Shown here one piece after another: positions 33,166 to 39,951 of a stretch of 39,951 nucleotides of DNA (positions within the stretch are counted from its first letter, which is position 1; every line of letters begins with the position of its first letter). This stretch comes from Candidatus Latescibacterota bacterium (GTDB lineage: Bacteria; Latescibacterota; UBA2968; UBA8231), in NCBI GenBank assembly GCA_007571365.1, contig RKRN01000135.1, positions 1 through 39,951 on the forward strand. The letters run 5' to 3'. The notes under the pieces were generated by a model that was not told the DNA's origin, ran no database searches, and worked only from the letters and a program-made list of their open reading frames with translations. The translations under genes and the position numbers were made by a program.

Positions 33166-34380
33166 TCAACTCGATCCGAGCTGACCTAAGGCCCACTCGG
33201 CGTAGTAGGAAACAGTGGCGTTGCGGTCGTGGCGCAATTTTTCGAGCTGGGCGCGGCTTTGGTCGCCGCCGATCTGGCCGAGGGCAATAGCGGCATTGGT
33301 GCGCACGTCGGCGACTTCGTCCGCGGCGGCCGCCAGCAGGGCGCTGAGGGCCGATTGTACGCGCGCTTGCCCCAAGACTTGCGCCGCCCCCGCACGGGCG
33401 AGCGCATCCTCATGGCTGAGCGCAGCGATGAGTTGCCCTTCGACTGCGCCGGATTGTTGCTGGACGTTGATGAGAAACTTGACGGCATTGGCGCGGAGGA
33501 TGGAGTCGGTGTTGCGCAGGGCTTCAAAGAGAAACTCGATGCCTTGGCGGCGCCCCATGGTGGCCAAGGCGGCGGCCGTGCTGAAGCGCACCTGATTGCT
33601 AGGATCTTCCAGCAGGTCGGCTAGCGCGGCCGCGGTGCTTTCGTCGCCGATGTAGCCGAGTGCTTGGGCGGCGCGCTGGCGGTGGACGGGCTCTTCGGCT
33701 TCTAGCTGAATGACGAGTTGGTCTTTGACCTTGGCCATCACCGAGCGCAGGGCGGCTTGGTGCGGACCGGCGCGGCCGCTCAGTTCCGCCAGTAGCGGGA
33801 CGCCGAAGTAGCCGGATTCTTCTAGCCCTTGTAGGGCGGCTTGGGCCAACTCCGAGTCGCTGCTGGCTAGGGCCGCTTCGATTTCACTGGTCCCGAGTTC
33901 GTCGTCCATTTTGATTAGGGCAATGGCCGCATGGATGCGGATGATGGGGTCGTCGTCGTCGAGCTGGACTTTGGCTGCATCCACGCCCGCTTGGACGTAG
34001 CCGACTTCGCCCATGGCCCACAGACAGGCGATGCGCTCGCGGTCTGTATAAGCGGTGGTGATTCGGTCCTTGAGCGCACCCGTGGCGCCGCGCGGCTTGA
34101 TGTGGCCCAGTGCTAGGGCGCAGCCGATGCGGAGCTTTTCTTGTTCGGCGCGGAACTCGCGATAGTTCTCGCCGAGGTACAAGTCGGGGTTGAGGTGGGC
34201 GATGAGTTGGCGGGCGGCCGGCCGACCAATGGCGGCCAAGTCGTCGACGGCTTGCTGATAAGCCGGCGAATCGACTGGATTGGCGGCGAGCTGTTCTAGG
34301 AGTTCGACGACCTGCTCTTCGGTGGTGCTACAGGCGCTGAGGCCCAGCAGAAGCAGGCCGATTAGGTACTTGGCGATCAT
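33166..34380 (-). CDS. HEAT-repeat lipoprotein
   Basis: 404 aa. The signal peptide with lipobox GLSAC (Cys17) predicts a lipoprotein. From about residue 50 to the end it is built of about ten HEAT/PBS-lyase-type helical repeats, for example RQRAAQALGYIGDESTAAAL, VRFSTAAALATMGRRQGIEF and VRTNAAIALGQIGGDQSRAQL. Such solenoids bind partner proteins and have no activity of their own. It is the first gene of a probable operon with the NTF2-like protein and SSS symporter. Only 60 bp separate it from the rarA fusion gene upstream on the same strand, so read-through is possible. Confidence 0.88.
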   Translation of the reverse strand: MIAKYLIGLLLLGLSACSTTEEQVVELLEQLAANPVDSPAYQQAVDDLAAIGRPAARQLIAHLNPDLYLGENYREFRAEQEKLRIGCALALGHIKPRGATGALKDRITTAYTDRERIACLWAMGEVGYVQAGVDAAKVQLDDDDPIIRIHAAIALIKMDDELGTSEIEAALASSDSELAQAALQGLEESGYFGVPLLAELSGRAGPHQAALRSVMAKVKDQLVIQLEAEEPVHRQRAAQALGYIGDESTAAALADLLEDPSNQVRFSTAAALATMGRRQGIEFLFEALRNTDSILRANAVKFLINVQQQSGAVEGQLIAALSHEDALARAGAAQVLGQARVQSALSALLAAAADEVADVRTNAAIALGQIGGDQSRAQLEKLRHDRNATVSYYAEWALGQLGSS

Positions 34381-34440
34381 GGTCTATGGCGGGTTAGGGG
34401 TGGCCAAATGCCGATAAGGTAAGCCGTGAGACGCTATAAA

Positions 34441-36690
34441 TCAATTCTTGGGTGCTGTATCTGCATCGTTGGCTCGGCGCCCTTCGGCTACGACGAATAC
34501 TTGAGGCGTCGTCCAAGGCACCGCGTGGTCGGCCAAGTGCTGCTCAAAGAACTGGCGTACCCGCCGTAGCTCGTCGGCGTCGAGATGCTGAGTCAGATAG
34601 TGGGCATACGTGTGCCGCTTCTCGCCGCCGGGATTGAACCAATGCGCGAGATGGCGCGGCTCAATGTGCCGCTGCGACTGGACCTTTTCCACCCGCACTT
34701 GCACGGCGCTAAAGCCCGCGGCCGCGAACATCTGTTCGAGGTCTGCGGCGTCCCAGTTGACTCGCGGGTTGTCGGGCGCGGCGTAGATGGCCTCTTCGGC
34801 AGCGACGAGGTGCTCGCCGAGCTCGCCGAGCTGCTGTACGTCGAGCAACCGGTACAGGCGCTGCGACCGGCGCGAGAGCGTCTCGACCAAGCTGACGCGG
34901 CCCGGTGGGGCGAGGTAGCGATAAAGAGCCGCGATGACTTCGGCCTTGTGGGCTAGTGCGCCGAGGGCGTTGCGCCCTACGATGGCGTCAAAGAGGATGT
35001 CGGGATTGTGCGCGGCGAGTTGGTCGGCGAGGGTGGCGAGCGGGCCTTGTAGGACTTGGGGGCGCTCAACCGCGGCTAAGTGGGCAGCGGTTTCGTGCAG
35101 GCCTACGGCCGCGATCTTGTCGCTGGTGTGGGCCCAGACGCCGCCTTCGGGTACGCGCCGCAGGGCCTCCCAAGTGAGCAGCCCGGTGCCGGCTTCCAAG
35201 TCGAGGACGAGGTGATGCCGCGCCAGCGCCAGCGGGGCGAAAAGGCGTTGGCGCGTGTGCGCTAGCGGGGGGCCAACATCGCCGCTGGCGCGCTTGAGCC
35301 ATTGGTCGCGCCCTAGGTCGGGTGGGGACAAGGACAGCACCTCGCCCGCAGCGGACTCTGCTTCGCGCATGGCGGCGAGCTGGAGCTCGCGGCGTTGGCG
35401 GACGCGATCGCCCAAGTCTTTTTCGCGGCCTTGGTCCGAGGGCTGGTAGAAGATGCGGCCCTGCAGACCGGCGGGCAGGTACTGCTGGGCAACCCAGTGC
35501 TCGCGGTAGGCGTGGGGGTAGAGATAACCCGCTCCGTGGCCAAAGCCCTCGCTGTCGCGGCTGGCGTCTTTGAGGTGATTGGGCACTTCGCCGGTGCGCT
35601 CTTTTTCGACAACCGCTAGCGCGTCGAAGAAGGCCATGGTCGAATTGCTCTTGGGCGCGGTGGCCAAATACAGGGCGGCATGGGCTAGGGGAAAGCGCCC
35701 TTCGGGCAGGCCGATGCGGTCGAAAGATTCAGCCGCGGCCGCGACGACCTGGACGGCACGCTCGTCGGCGAGGCCGATGTCCTCGCTGGCAAAGATGAGC
35801 ATGCGGCGGAAGATAAAGCGCGGGTCCTCGCCGGCGTACACCATCCGCGCCAGCCAGTAGAGGGTGGCGTCTGGATCGGAGCCGCGCATGGATTTGATAA
35901 AGGCACTGATGGCGTCGAAGTGGTAGTCGCCCTCTTTGTCGTAGAGCAAGGCCCGTCGCTGGATGGACTCCTCGGCCACGGCTAGGTCAATGGCGATTCG
36001 TCCTTGGGTGTCTGGAGCGGTGGTTTCGACCGCCAGTTCTAGGGCGTTGAGCAGGGCGCGAGCGTCGCCGTTGGCCACGTCGATTAGGTGAGCGAGGGCG
36101 TCGGGGTGCAAGACGACGCGGAGATGGCCGTAGCCGCGCGAGTCGGTGAGGGCCTGCTGGGCGATGCGGGCGAGGGCGTCGGGGCTGAGGCTTTGCAACT
36201 GAAAAACCCGGCTGCGCGAAAGCAAGGGGCGGTTGACCGAGAAGTAGGGATTCTCGGTGGTCGCGCCGATGAGGATGACGGTGCCGTTTTCAACCCAAGG
36301 CAGAAGCGCGTCTTGTTGGGCCTTGTTGAAGCGGTGGACCTCGTCGATGAAGAGAGTGGTTTTGCGATTGTGCAGCTTGCGCAACTGGCCGGCCTCATCA
36401 ACTGCTCGGCGAATGTCGGCGACCCCGGCCAAGACGGCGTTGATAGCCATAAAATGGGCGCGGGTGGTGTGGGCGATGACCGCGGCAAGCGTGGTTTTGC
36501 CCGTGCCGGGCGGGCCGTAGAAAATCAGCGAGGAGAGTTGATCGGCCTCAATAGCGCGCCGCAGCAGGCGGCCCGGGCCGAGAATGTGGCCTTGGCCGAC
36601 GTATTCGTCTAGGTGGCGCGGGCGCAAGCGGGCGGCTAGGGGTTGATCGGCTGCTTGGCGATCTCGTAGTCCGGCGTCGAAGAGATCCAT
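34441..36690 (-). CDS. rarA: RarA/MgsA AAA+ ATPase fused to a C-terminal methyltransferase-like domain
   Basis: 749 aa from ATG 36690. The perfect GGAGGT at 36697-36702 lies six bases upstream and rules out the longer frame to 36750. Residues ~1-420 are RarA, a replication-fork clamp-loader-like ATPase: Walker [10 protein letters not shown] (59-67), Walker [10 protein letters not shown] (~106-114), sensor IGATTENP, then the MgsA C-terminal region ([34 protein letters not shown]). Residues ~480-749 resemble a SAM-dependent methyltransferase, with a motif I-like [17 protein letters not shown] at ~510. RarA fusions to an extra C-terminal domain of this kind are known from cyanobacteria. The methyl acceptor is unknown, and activity of this domain is unproven. 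Confidence 0.92.
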   Translation of the reverse strand: MDLFDAGLRDRQAADQPLAARLRPRHLDEYVGQGHILGPGRLLRRAIEADQLSSLIFYGPPGTGKTTLAAVIAHTTRAHFMAINAVLAGVADIRRAVDEAGQLRKLHNRKTTLFIDEVHRFNKAQQDALLPWVENGTVILIGATTENPYFSVNRPLLSRSRVFQLQSLSPDALARIAQQALTDSRGYGHLRVVLHPDALAHLIDVANGDARALLNALELAVETTAPDTQGRIAIDLAVAEESIQRRALLYDKEGDYHFDAISAFIKSMRGSDPDATLYWLARMVYAGEDPRFIFRRMLIFASEDIGLADERAVQVVAAAAESFDRIGLPEGRFPLAHAALYLATAPKSNSTMAFFDALAVVEKERTGEVPNHLKDASRDSEGFGHGAGYLYPHAYREHWVAQQYLPAGLQGRIFYQPSDQGREKDLGDRVRQRRELQLAAMREAESAAGEVLSLSPPDLGRDQWLKRASGDVGPPLAHTRQRLFAPLALARHHLVLDLEAGTGLLTWEALRRVPEGGVWAHTSDKIAAVGLHETAAHLAAVERPQVLQGPLATLADQLAAHNPDILFDAIVGRNALGALAHKAEVIAALYRYLAPPGRVSLVETLSRRSQRLYRLLDVQQLGELGEHLVAAEEAIYAAPDNPRVNWDAADLEQMFAAAGFSAVQVRVEKVQSQRHIEPRHLAHWFNPGGEKRHTYAHYLTQHLDADELRRVRQFFEQHLADHAVPWTTPQVFVVAEGRRANDADTAPKN

Positions 36691-36696
36691 GCTTTC

Positions 36697-36702
36697 ACCT
36701 CC
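36697..36702 (-). promoter_or_regulatory. Shine-Dalgarno site fixing the rarA start
   Basis: GGAGGT on the - strand, six bases before ATG 36688-36690. Confidence 0.75.
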
Positions 36703-36813
36703 GGGCAAAGAACATAACGACTCCGTTGAACCGCGTGAACCCCTCGGCACGTAGCGGCTAGGCCGTCTCTTCTTTATGTTTTTGCAGACGCAGTTTTGCG
36801 CTGGAGAAGTTAG

Positions 36814-37935
36814 ATGAAAGTTACTCGTTTAGAGCTACACTCGGTGGCGGCGTCGCACCGCGGCCATTGGCTCTTCGTGCAAATTCACACGGACGCCGGG
36901 CTGAGCGGGTTAGGCGAAGCGAGCCAGAGCGGCAACGACGGCTTGGTGGTAGCCGCGCTGGAGCAATTGGGGCCGCGCTTGGTAGGCGCAGACCCGACCC
37001 AAGTAGAGGTGTTGTGGGAGCAGATGGCGCGGGGATCGGCGGTTTTTTCGGGCGACAGCGGTCGCGTCGGGGCTACGGCGCGGAGCGCAGTTGATCAAGC
37101 CCTATGGGATTTGGCTGGCAAGGCACTCGGGGTGCCAGCTTGGCGTCTGCTCGGGGGCAAGCGGCGCGACTCGGTGCGCTTGTACGCCAATCTCAATCGC
37201 GGTACCCGCGATCGCAGCCCCCAAGGGTTTGCCGATGCGGCGCGCCGAGCGGTCGATGCCGGCTTTGATGCCGTCAAGAGCACGCCCTTTGACGAGGTGC
37301 ATTGGCGGCGGTTGGATCGCAGTGGGGTCGAGCGCGCTGCGGACCAAGGGATCGCCCGGCTTGCGGCGACGCGCCAGGCCATTGGCGACGAAATCGAACT
37401 GCTGGTCGATTGCCATCAGCGCTTTGACTTGGCCTTGGCTTTTAAGGTGGCCGAAAAGGTGCGGCCGCTCAATCTGTACTGGTTTGAAGAGCCCGTGACG
37501 CGCGGCCAAGTCGATGCGTTGCGCCAGTTGCGGCTGCATTCGGGCCAGACCATTGCCGGCGGCGAGGCCCTCGTCGGTCGCGAGGGTTTTTGGCCCTACA
37601 TTGCCCAAGGAGCCGTGGATGTGCTGATGCCGGATGTCAAACACGCGGGCGGCATTACCGAATGCCGCCGCATTGCCGCGCTGGCCGAAGTGGCGCAGAT
37701 GCCGATTGCGCCCCATAGCCCGGCTGGTCCGGTATCGACGATGGCCGGGGTACACTTGGCAGCGACGATCGCCAACTTTACGGTGCTCGAATACGCGTTT
37801 GGCGAAGTGGATTGGCGCGGCGAGTTGGTGCGTCCGGCAGAAACCACAACTGACGGTCGCATCCGGGTCCCTGACGCACCCGGTTTGGGCATTGAACTCG
37901 ACGAAGCGGTGCTCATGGCGCACCAGGTGCCGTAA
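36814..37935 (+). CDS. Mandelate racemase / enolase-superfamily sugar-acid dehydratase-like enzyme
   Basis: 373 aa, normal length. The N-terminal capping domain (residues ~1-115) is followed by a TIM barrel. Mg2+ ligands are D199 (LLVDCH), E225 (YWFEEP) and E251 (AGGEAL). Candidate catalytic bases are H201 and H301 (IAPHSPAG), with D274 in MPDVKHAGG. K155 sits in AVKSTPF, where the usual KxK is not complete. The D-x-H-x-R-F arrangement resembles galactonate/mannonate-type sugar-acid dehydratases rather than mandelate racemase itself. The exact substrate is open. A GGAG ribosome-binding site precedes the start. It is divergent from rarA, and its stop directly abuts the ribB start codon, so the two are cotranslated. 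Confidence 0.9.
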   Translation: MKVTRLELHSVAASHRGHWLFVQIHTDAGLSGLGEASQSGNDGLVVAALEQLGPRLVGADPTQVEVLWEQMARGSAVFSGDSGRVGATARSAVDQALWDLAGKALGVPAWRLLGGKRRDSVRLYANLNRGTRDRSPQGFADAARRAVDAGFDAVKSTPFDEVHWRRLDRSGVERAADQGIARLAATRQAIGDEIELLVDCHQRFDLALAFKVAEKVRPLNLYWFEEPVTRGQVDALRQLRLHSGQTIAGGEALVGREGFWPYIAQGAVDVLMPDVKHAGGITECRRIAALAEVAQMPIAPHSPAGPVSTMAGVHLAATIANFTVLEYAFGEVDWRGELVRPAETTTDGRIRVPDAPGLGIELDEAVLMAHQVP

Positions 37936-38541
37936 ATGTTTTGTCAGCTAGCCGAAGCGATTGCGGATTTTCGCGCCGGGAAGTTTTTGGTCTTAGTCGA
38001 TGCACAGGAGCGCGAAGACGAGGGAGACCTGATCTTGGCTGCCGCGCGCGTTTCTACCACCAAAGTAAATCGGATGCTGCAAGAAGCGCGCGGGCTGCTG
38101 CACTTGGCTACGACCGAAGCCCATCTGGCGCGGCTCGGCGTCGGGCTGATTGAACCGCACAATGCCGATTGGACGACTCCGCGCTTTGGCCTGCCGTTTG
38201 ATGCTCGCGAGGGGATTGAAACGGGCGTTTCGGCTGCCGATCGCGCTGTGTCCATTCAGCGGGCTCTCGACCCGGATACCGGCCCGGAGGACATCGTCAT
38301 TCCCGGACACGTATTTCCATTGGCCGCTCGCCCGGAGGGGTTGCTCAGCCGCCAAGGACACACCGAAGGGGCCGTGGAGTTAGCGCGCCAAGCCGGGCTT
38401 TTTCCGGCGGCGGTCATGTCCGAGGTGATGACCGCGGATGGCGCGATGGCCAAAGGTCAGCAGCTCGTGGATTTTGCCGCTCGCTTCGGCTGCCGCCTAA
38501 TCGACGTGGAGCAGCTCCACCAAGCCGTGTTGGGCCGATAA
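37936..38541 (+). CDS. ribB: 3,4-dihydroxy-2-butanone-4-phosphate synthase
   Basis: 201 aa, the length of a monofunctional RibB. It converts ribulose-5-phosphate to the four-carbon precursor of riboflavin plus formate. The metal and substrate motif DAQEREDEGDL (residues 22-32) corresponds to the family DDEDRENEGDL, with changes at a few positions. EARGLLHLA, ETGVSAADRAVSI, GHVFPLAARPEGLLSRQGHTEGAVELARQAG and the C-terminal SEVMTADGAMAKG are diagnostic. There is no fused GTP cyclohydrolase II domain, so RibA must be elsewhere. The ATG begins immediately after the TAA of the enolase-superfamily gene. The functional link between the two is not obvious. Confidence 0.95.
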   Translation: MFCQLAEAIADFRAGKFLVLVDAQEREDEGDLILAAARVSTTKVNRMLQEARGLLHLATTEAHLARLGVGLIEPHNADWTTPRFGLPFDAREGIETGVSAADRAVSIQRALDPDTGPEDIVIPGHVFPLAARPEGLLSRQGHTEGAVELARQAGLFPAAVMSEVMTADGAMAKGQQLVDFAARFGCRLIDVEQLHQAVLGR

Positions 38542-38572
38542 TCGTCGTATCCTGCAACGAGCCCAGCCACCT

Positions 38573-38693
38573 TAGTACACGCCCCCTACGCTGCGTAGGC
38601 GTTTTCTACTAGGTCCCTGGGAGTGCGGGCCTCTGGCCCGCAATGCGGGCGGGACGCCCGCACTCCCGGCTAAGACCTTAGTGTCGTGTACTA
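38573..38693. repeat. Structured intergenic repeat with nested palindromes
   Basis: Outer 9-bp inverted repeats TAGTACACG (38573-38581) and CGTGTACTA (38685-38693) enclose a CCTACG-CTG-CGTAGG hairpin (38585-38599). They also enclose a three-way junction: stem GGGAGT (38619-38624) with ACTCCC (38662-38667), holding hairpins GCGGGCC-TCT-GGCCCGC (38625-38641) and GCGGGCG-GGA-CGCCCGC (38645-38661). No T-run follows, so it is not a typical terminator. It resembles REP/BIME or MITE-type dispersed repeats. It fills most of the gap between ribB and the DsbD-like gene. Confidence 0.75.
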
Positions 38694-38725
38694 CAACGTC
38701 CCTTTAGCTTTCCTTTGAGGCTCCC

Positions 38726-39951
38726 ATGTACAATCTCATCCTGCTTATCAGCTTGGTACTCTGCCGCTGGCTCAATGCCGACGATCATCCGCTACAGGCC
38801 AGATTTTTGGCCGATGTAGATGCCGTGGTGCCCGGCCAGTCCTTGCGACTGGGGATTGAGCTGCGGATGGCAGAGGGATGGCACACCTACTGGATTTTTA
38901 GCGGCGACGCTGGCTTGCCCATCGAAGTTGAGTGGCAGCTGCCTGGGGGTGTTGTGGCCGGGCCGCTGCAATGGCCCTTGCCCAACAAATTTGTGGAACA
39001 GGGGGAGTTGGTGGTCTATGGATATGCCGACGAAGTGCTGCTCATGGCCGAGGCTACCGCGCCCACTGCGTTGGCAGCCGGGGATACACTGCACCTTGCA
39101 GCTAAGGTCTCTTGGCTGGTGTGCCGCGAGCTGTGCATCCCCGGGGAGGCGTCGCTGGCGTTGGCGTTGCCGGTGGCGGCTGTCGGCAAGCCGAGTGCCC
39201 AGCAAGCGCAGTTTGACCGCTATGCCGCGAGCGTGCCGGGCGCGTTGGACGAGCGCGTTGCGGTCGAATTGGCCGTGCGGGGCGCGGGGGCTATGGAGGT
39301 CGATGTGCGCCTGGCCCACCGGGATCAGGTTTTTGACCAAGGTGAACAGGTGCCGGACTTCTATCCGCTGGTGGCCGACGATTTTGCGCTTTCCACTCAG
39401 CGGCTAGCCGCCGATCACCTCGTGTTGACTGTCGAACCCTATGGCACCGCCGCAGTTGATACGTTGCGCGGAGTGCTGGTCTATGGGCTAGATGGCGAGG
39501 TGCAAGCCGGGACGCTGGTGCTGGATTTGCGCACTGCACCGCGCCAAGGGGGGGGCATCTTGGCGCGGGATTACCGCGCCGCCAGCGGGGAGGTTTCGCG
39601 GTCGCTGTGGGTTTATATCGCCTTTGCGGCGTTGGGTGGGTTGGTGCTCAATTTGATGCCCTGCGTGTTGCCGGTCATCTCGCTTAAAGTGCTCGGCTTT
39701 GTCAAGCAAGCCGGCGAGGAGACCAAGCGGGTGCAGCAACTAGGATGGGCATTTTGCGCTGGTATTGTGGCTACCTTTTTGGCACTGGCACTAGCGGTGC
39801 TGTTGGTCAAAAGCAGCGGTGAGCAGATCGGCTGGGGTTTTCAGTTTCAGTACCCGGGTTTTGTGGTGGCGATGAGTGCCTTGGTTTTTGCGTTGGCTTT
39901 AAGTCTTTTTGGCGTCTATGAAATCCTGCTGCCGGGGACCAGCAGCTTAGG
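38726..39951 (+). CDS. DsbD/ScsB-like thiol:disulfide interchange protein, 3' partial
   Basis: About 408 residues are visible before the window ends; the frame is open. A signal peptide occupies residues ~1-18 (LILLISLVLC). The periplasmic N-terminal domain resembles the DsbC/DsbD-like domain of ScsB-type proteins: GWHTYWIFSGDAGLPIEVEW, and WLVCRELCIPGEA with the redox pair C-x3-C near residue 135. At ~300 the membrane region starts with LNLMPCVLPVISLKVLGFV, containing the first conserved cysteine of the DsbD electron-transfer core. The C-terminal thioredoxin-like domain expected in full DsbD, if present, is outside the window. It moves reducing power from cytosolic thioredoxin to the periplasm. 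Confidence 0.9.
   Translation, partial: MYNLILLISLVLCRWLNADDHPLQARFLADVDAVVPGQSLRLGIELRMAEGWHTYWIFSGDAGLPIEVEWQLPGGVVAGPLQWPLPNKFVEQGELVVYGYADEVLLMAEATAPTALAAGDTLHLAAKVSWLVCRELCIPGEASLALALPVAAVGKPSAQQAQFDRYAASVPGALDERVAVELAVRGAGAMEVDVRLAHRDQVFDQGEQVPDFYPLVADDFALSTQRLAADHLVLTVEPYGTAAVDTLRGVLVYGLDGEVQAGTLVLDLRTAPRQGGGILARDYRAASGEVSRSLWVYIAFAALGGLVLNLMPCVLPVISLKVLGFVKQAGEETKRVQQLGWAFCAGIVATFLALALAVLLVKSSGEQIGWGFQFQYPGFVVAMSALVFALALSLFGVYEILLPGTSSL

Noticed and set aside
36691..36750. Longer rarA start at 36750
   Set aside because: The perfect GGAGGT lies inside this extension, and the protein family begins at MDLFD.
38619..38667. Rho-independent terminator of ribB
   Set aside because: Strong hairpins but no following T-run on either strand; it is better explained as a repeat element.

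Overview
This window is a gene-dense, GC-rich bacterial chromosome segment. It has diderm traits: an LptE-like outer-membrane lipoprotein, other lipoproteins, an outer-membrane-type protein, a periplasmic parvulin and a DsbD-type protein. No rRNA, tRNA, CRISPR array or phage module is visible. The mix of large discoidin/FlgD-Ig surface proteins, a UroD-type corrinoid methyltransferase, an FCD-GntR regulator, enolase-superfamily and SSS-transporter genes resembles uncultured FCB-like lineages such as Latescibacterota or Poribacteria. That assignment is inferred from gene content and was not tested.

Region 1 (1-9,948) is a surface and envelope block. A 5'-truncated discoidin/FlgD-Ig protein on + converges on a - strand series: a 1032-aa paralogue of it, an 893-aa predicted outer-membrane protein, and a GT39-like membrane glycosyltransferase fused to TPR repeats.

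Region 2 (10,079-18,375) is the functional centre. A divergent promoter holds a perfect FadR/GntR-type palindrome between its -35 and -10 elements. It drives a leftward operon: an unknown protein with an internal duplication, a UroD-family methyltransferase, a corrinoid protein, an ASKHA/[2Fe-2S] corrinoid-reactivating protein and a MetF-MetV fusion (methylene-THF reductase). A lipoprotein parvulin follows. The set looks like a corrinoid-dependent demethylation pathway feeding methyl groups into tetrahydrofolate. The substrate is unknown, and the second methyltransferase (corrinoid to THF) is not in the window. A decayed higBA toxin-antitoxin pair sits inside the operon. The divergent gene at 18,376 encodes the probable FCD-GntR regulator.

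Region 3 (19,109-27,386) holds an APH-like kinase, lipA, a 169-bp MITE-like element with 13-bp terminal inverted repeats and a 7-bp target duplication, a GT87 glycosyltransferase, an S41 processing protease and coaX. Across an AT-rich divergent gap lie an M23 peptidase with a good terminator, a small FlgT-like protein and an LptE-like lipoprotein.

Region 4 (27,393-39,951) holds an NhaC-family antiporter, an Rpn-like nuclease with a 12-bp in-frame tandem repeat, an operon of HEAT lipoprotein, NTF2-like protein and SSS symporter, and a RarA-methyltransferase fusion. On the + strand follow an enolase-superfamily enzyme directly abutting ribB, a highly structured intergenic repeat, and a 3'-truncated DsbD-like gene.
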